DNA of 64,000 nt from a virus. How positions within the stretch are numbered: the first letter of the stretch is position 1; every line of letters starts with the position of its first letter. The notes beneath the pieces were generated by a model. It was not told where the DNA came from. It ran no database searches and saw nothing but the letters and a program-made list of their open reading frames with translations. The translations under genes were made by a program, and so were the position numbers. Location of the stretch: the IMG/VR virus record IMGVR_UViG_3300031524_001640, positions 62,001-126,000 of that record; one strand, written 5' to 3'. Shown in pieces: positions 61,731 to 64,000 of the stretch.

Positions 61731-61757
61731 GGGCCGTCATCTTCATGATAACGGCCC
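61731..61757 (-). terminator. Hairpin between the tube-like genes
   Basis: A 7-bp stem (GGGCCGT / ACGGCCC) with a 13-base loop, followed upstream in the gap by a second short stem (CGGGC 61761-61765 / GCCCG 61774-61778). The pair may lower read-through after the first tube gene. Confidence 0.45.
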
Positions 61758-61787
61758 TATCGGGCTATTGGTGGCCCGGAAAAGGGG

Positions 61788-62498
61788 TTAGCCCCCAACT
61801 AGGTTTTCAAACGGAGTCTGAACGGCAGCCCATGGTTCAACTAAGCGGGCTACAAATGTTGCTTGCATCTCGGTTACGGCGTCGTCGATAGACACACCAG
61901 AACCTTCATTAAGAATTTCTACACCGAAGATTCTCATTCCACTAGCAGCACCCATTTCATTGTTAGCTACTAGAGTGATATCAAATGGCAGAATTTGGTC
62001 TGAATACCAAGGCGAAGCTAGAGATTTTAAAGCTGATACAGATGTAATTGGAACTGAATCCAAAGCATCGATTGTAGACGCAGCAGAATTAGCAATTCCC
62101 CCGGTGTTAATCGTACGGACTAACGCTTGATTAAAGATAGCTGTCTGATTCAACAAGCTGGTAGACGCAGTGCTATACTGAGGACGAATGTCTTCAGAGT
62201 TAGCAACGAACATTCCATTCGCTTGATAGAAAACGTTCAGCAAAGCGTGACGATCGAAATTAACCCAGATCAAGCTTCCAGCGATACCACGCTTGTTGCG
62301 ACTGAATGCTCTTGGATCTGGGGATCCCATCGTATAGATAGGAGCCTTTTCGCGAGTCACACTATAAGAAACCGCCTGGAGTTCTGCGAACTGATACGTG
62401 CCGATACAGGCCATAATATCAGAACCAGAAAATGAATTATAAGACCTGGATATTTCTGATTCTAATGGACCACCAGGTAGTGTTGATGCTGTTGACAT
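61788..62498 (-). CDS. Tail tube protein candidate
   Basis: A 236-aa protein, the best candidate for the main tail tube. The segment IMACIGTYQFAELQAVSYSVTREKAPIYTMGSPDPRAFSRNKRGIAGSLIWVNFDRHALL fits a pattern typical of large-phage tube proteins; the end (FGVEILNEGSGVSIDDAVTEMQATFVARLVEPWA) is a beta-rich interface. Order sheath, small protein, tube fits contractile tails. Good RBS (GGAGAAAC) before the ATG. Confidence 0.65.
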   Translation of the reverse strand: MSTASTLPGGPLESEISRSYNSFSGSDIMACIGTYQFAELQAVSYSVTREKAPIYTMGSPDPRAFSRNKRGIAGSLIWVNFDRHALLNVFYQANGMFVANSEDIRPQYSTASTSLLNQTAIFNQALVRTINTGGIANSAASTIDALDSVPITSVSALKSLASPWYSDQILPFDITLVANNEMGAASGMRIFGVEILNEGSGVSIDDAVTEMQATFVARLVEPWAAVQTPFENLVGG

Positions 62499-62537
62499 TG
62501 TTTCTCCTATATTATTTGTGACTCGCTACGGAATTCA

Positions 62538-63011
62538 TTAAAGACCAACTAAATTCTTAAATAGAGGTCGTCTAAATGAGCTAGGTACCATTGTATCTGC
62601 GATACCAGCGTTATATTTTGCTGCTGCCCCCATACGTTCAAATCCAGCACCCCAAGAATTTCTCATCCCACCTGCTCCAGATCTACCTTGGTTCCAAGCA
62701 CCTCTCCCAGCTCCATAAGCATACCTGCCTAGACCACCAAGTGCTGCGCCTTTTAAACCAGCAGCAGCCCAGTCGTTACCATTATTAAAAGCATAATCTT
62801 GCGCTACACCAGCAGCGGCACCACCAGCAGCGTACATTCCGACAGATTTAAGGGAAGTGCCAGTTATACCAGACCGCCCGCCCGCTGTTACAGTCTTAGC
62901 ATAAGATAATGACTCTTTGACAAGTGGGGCTGACATGGCATAGGATATAGTACTTTTTAGTTTACCGAAAGCTCGGCTAGCATTCATATAAACACTATCT
63001 GCGAAAGCCAT
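62538..63011 (-). CDS. Gly/Ala-rich virion protein
   Basis: A 157-aa protein rich in Gly, Ala and aromatic residues (GMYAAGGAAAGVAQDYAF; GLKGAALGGLGRYAYGAGRGAW). It has a basic/helical N-terminus. The composition resembles internal or membrane-active virion peptides. It is placed between sheath and tube genes, separated from the sheath by a strong hairpin. No family recognised. Confidence 0.55.
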   Translation of the reverse strand: MAFADSVYMNASRAFGKLKSTISYAMSAPLVKESLSYAKTVTAGGRSGITGTSLKSVGMYAAGGAAAGVAQDYAFNNGNDWAAAGLKGAALGGLGRYAYGAGRGAWNQGRSGAGGMRNSWGAGFERMGAAAKYNAGIADTMVPSSFRRPLFKNLVGL

Positions 63012-63025
63012 ATTTATATCTCGAT

Positions 63026-63056
63026 AGACTCTCTAGGATAATATCCTAGAGAGTCT
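63026..63056 (-). terminator. Strong hairpin after the sheath gene
   Basis: A nearly uninterrupted inverted repeat, AGACTCTCTAGGATA / TATCCTAGAGAGTCT, 15 bases per arm with one base between. The T tract is weak, so it may be a read-through terminator or an RNA-processing site that sets a high sheath level relative to downstream genes. Confidence 0.6.
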
Positions 63057-63069
63057 TGATTTGGAAGGA

Positions 63070-64000
63070 TTAGGAACGGCTAATACCAACAGTTGCTGTT
63101 AGCTGAACCAGCTCGTCTGCTGGGTAGAAGTTGACGTAGATATTGGCGTGTCCAATACGTTGTTCTGCTTGTGTTACACTTACCACAAAGCTATAACGAC
63201 TGATATATCCGCGCTTCTGTAGGTTTGTCAATGCTGAATCCAATGCTGTTTGCATTGCTGTCAACTGTAGACCATCTGTTGAAGACTCACCGATATAAGG
63301 ATCGGCTGTAACACGAATTGTATCAACAACCAAGCCCTTAATACGCTGGCGAAGCAGGTTATGATAATCGCTAAGATCCGTAGCAATAGTAAAGCCATGA
63401 AGCATTACTGGCAGAATTCCATTTCCCTTGAACCTTAATACGTTAACACCAGCCCAAGTTAGAGAATCCATCTGTGCGAAGGAAGCTTTCCATAGCTGAA
63501 CTGCGTTCACCGGTTTGTTAGTCAGGTTTGATTTCTCATCTAATGCTGAAGCGATACCTGCCACATAACCCGCTAGATTAGTACAGTAGTTTGTAGCGTA
63601 TCCATTGCTAATTACACCTTGATCTGCGAATACGTGGATATAAGCACCGATGTCAACATTATTACCATTAGCATCCTGAACAACTATGCCGTCATACTCA
63701 CCAACAGTGGTTGCGAATAATCCACCAGCACGCCCAATAGAACTATCCGTACAAAGAACACTTAGATTAGACGGAACAGTTCCAACTATGGTAGGTATAC
63801 CTAATATACCATTACCTGCTGTGATAACTTCATTCGTAACAACTGGGCTATACTGAGGTAGATAGCCTATCCAATTACGGGTGTCTATAAGTGAGAAGCT
63901 ATTTGGTCCTGTAGTACCAATAAAGCCAATACAAGTTCCAGACTGACCAATTGTTTCTTGGACATAACAGAAGTTAGCTAGTAAGTACTCAAAATGAACT
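63070..64000 (-). CDS. Tail sheath protein, C-terminal part (runs off the window)
   Basis: The frame stays open from its stop at 63070 to the right edge, so only about 310 codons are seen; the real start lies beyond 64000. The visible end has sheath-family hallmarks: NVDIGAYIHVFADQGV, AGIASALDEKSNLTNKPVN, LTWAGVNVLRFKGNGILPVMLHGFTIAT, SDYHNLLRQRIKGLVVDTIR and PADELVQLTATVGISRS. An in-frame GTG at 63564 is internal, not a start. Sheath subunits contract to drive the tube through the envelope. Confidence 0.75.
   Translation of the reverse strand, partial: VHFEYLLANFCYVQETIGQSGTCIGFIGTTGPNSFSLIDTRNWIGYLPQYSPVVTNEVITAGNGILGIPTIVGTVPSNLSVLCTDSSIGRAGGLFATTVGEYDGIVVQDANGNNVDIGAYIHVFADQGVISNGYATNYCTNLAGYVAGIASALDEKSNLTNKPVNAVQLWKASFAQMDSLTWAGVNVLRFKGNGILPVMLHGFTIATDLSDYHNLLRQRIKGLVVDTIRVTADPYIGESSTDGLQLTAMQTALDSALTNLQKRGYISRYSFVVSVTQAEQRIGHANIYVNFYPADELVQLTATVGISRS

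Noticed and set aside
63564-63566. GTG/ATG near 63564 as a start of the sheath gene
   Set aside because: The frame remains open to the window edge and the residues before it (FADQGVISNG) continue the sheath-like sequence, so it is internal.
1-64000. CRISPR arrays, tRNA genes, integrase, insertion sequences
   Set aside because: No regularly spaced repeats, cloverleaf-like sequences, integrase motifs or IS ends were seen on reading the window and its gaps.

Overview
The window is part of a large tailed-phage (caudovirus) genome with a contractile, myovirus-type tail. Evidence: a tail sheath C-terminal part running off the right edge, tail-tube-like proteins, two small chaperone-sized genes before a tape-measure-like giant, a hub with a lytic transglycosylase, a gp25-like wedge protein, a Baseplate_J protein and a long run of fibre genes. 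Genes are tightly packed, often sharing stop/start bases (TAATG, TAGTG, ATGA). Most of the window is AT-rich. Two stretches (about 1-1080 and 19.3-23.5 kb) are visibly GC-richer and look imported. The two GC-rich fibre genes encode proteins with bacterial signal peptides in an Acidobacteria-like style, so an Acidobacteria-type Gram-negative host is a tentative guess. No terminase, portal, capsid, DNA polymerase, integrase, tRNA or CRISPR array is visible.

Left arm, 1-17.2 kb, all on the + strand: a nucleotidyltransferase-like protein, small unknowns, a Cdc48/FtsH-like AAA+ ATPase, a Cas4-like PD-(D/E)XK nuclease whose iron-sulphur cysteines are split over two genes, a RecA-like recombinase with an altered P-loop, a CHC2-Toprim-helicase fusion (also with an altered P-loop), a nucleoside 2-deoxyribosyltransferase-like enzyme, a second degenerate Cas4-like protein, a small PD-(D/E)XK nuclease and, last, a sigma-factor-like protein behind its own sigma70-type promoter. 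This is the replication, recombination and regulation block. The sigma-like protein may switch on the late arm.

The arms converge at 17.2-17.45 kb in an intergenic region with several hairpins, including a bidirectional terminator.

Right arm, 64-17.4 kb, all on the - strand (read right to left): sheath, a Gly/Ala-rich virion protein, three related tube-like proteins, two chaperone-like proteins, a 1658-aa tape-measure-like giant, a ClpB-like unfoldase, a small unknown, a 1641-aa giant, a 1731-aa hub/transglycosylase, small baseplate proteins, gp25-like, Baseplate_J, then about a dozen fibre and baseplate-periphery proteins. Strong hairpins sit between several structural genes and may set expression levels.

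The most unusual part is 46.7-58.2 kb. The 1658-aa giant begins with a DEDDh (DnaQ-type) exonuclease domain with all five signature residues and carries a staphylococcal-nuclease-like segment further on. The 1641-aa giant has an ordered set of motifs resembling the catalytic barrel of the RNA polymerase beta-prime subunit. A ClpB-like unfoldase gene lies between them. I infer a set of virion proteins that may be ejected with the DNA and act on nucleic acid inside the host. The polymerase part is the least certain.
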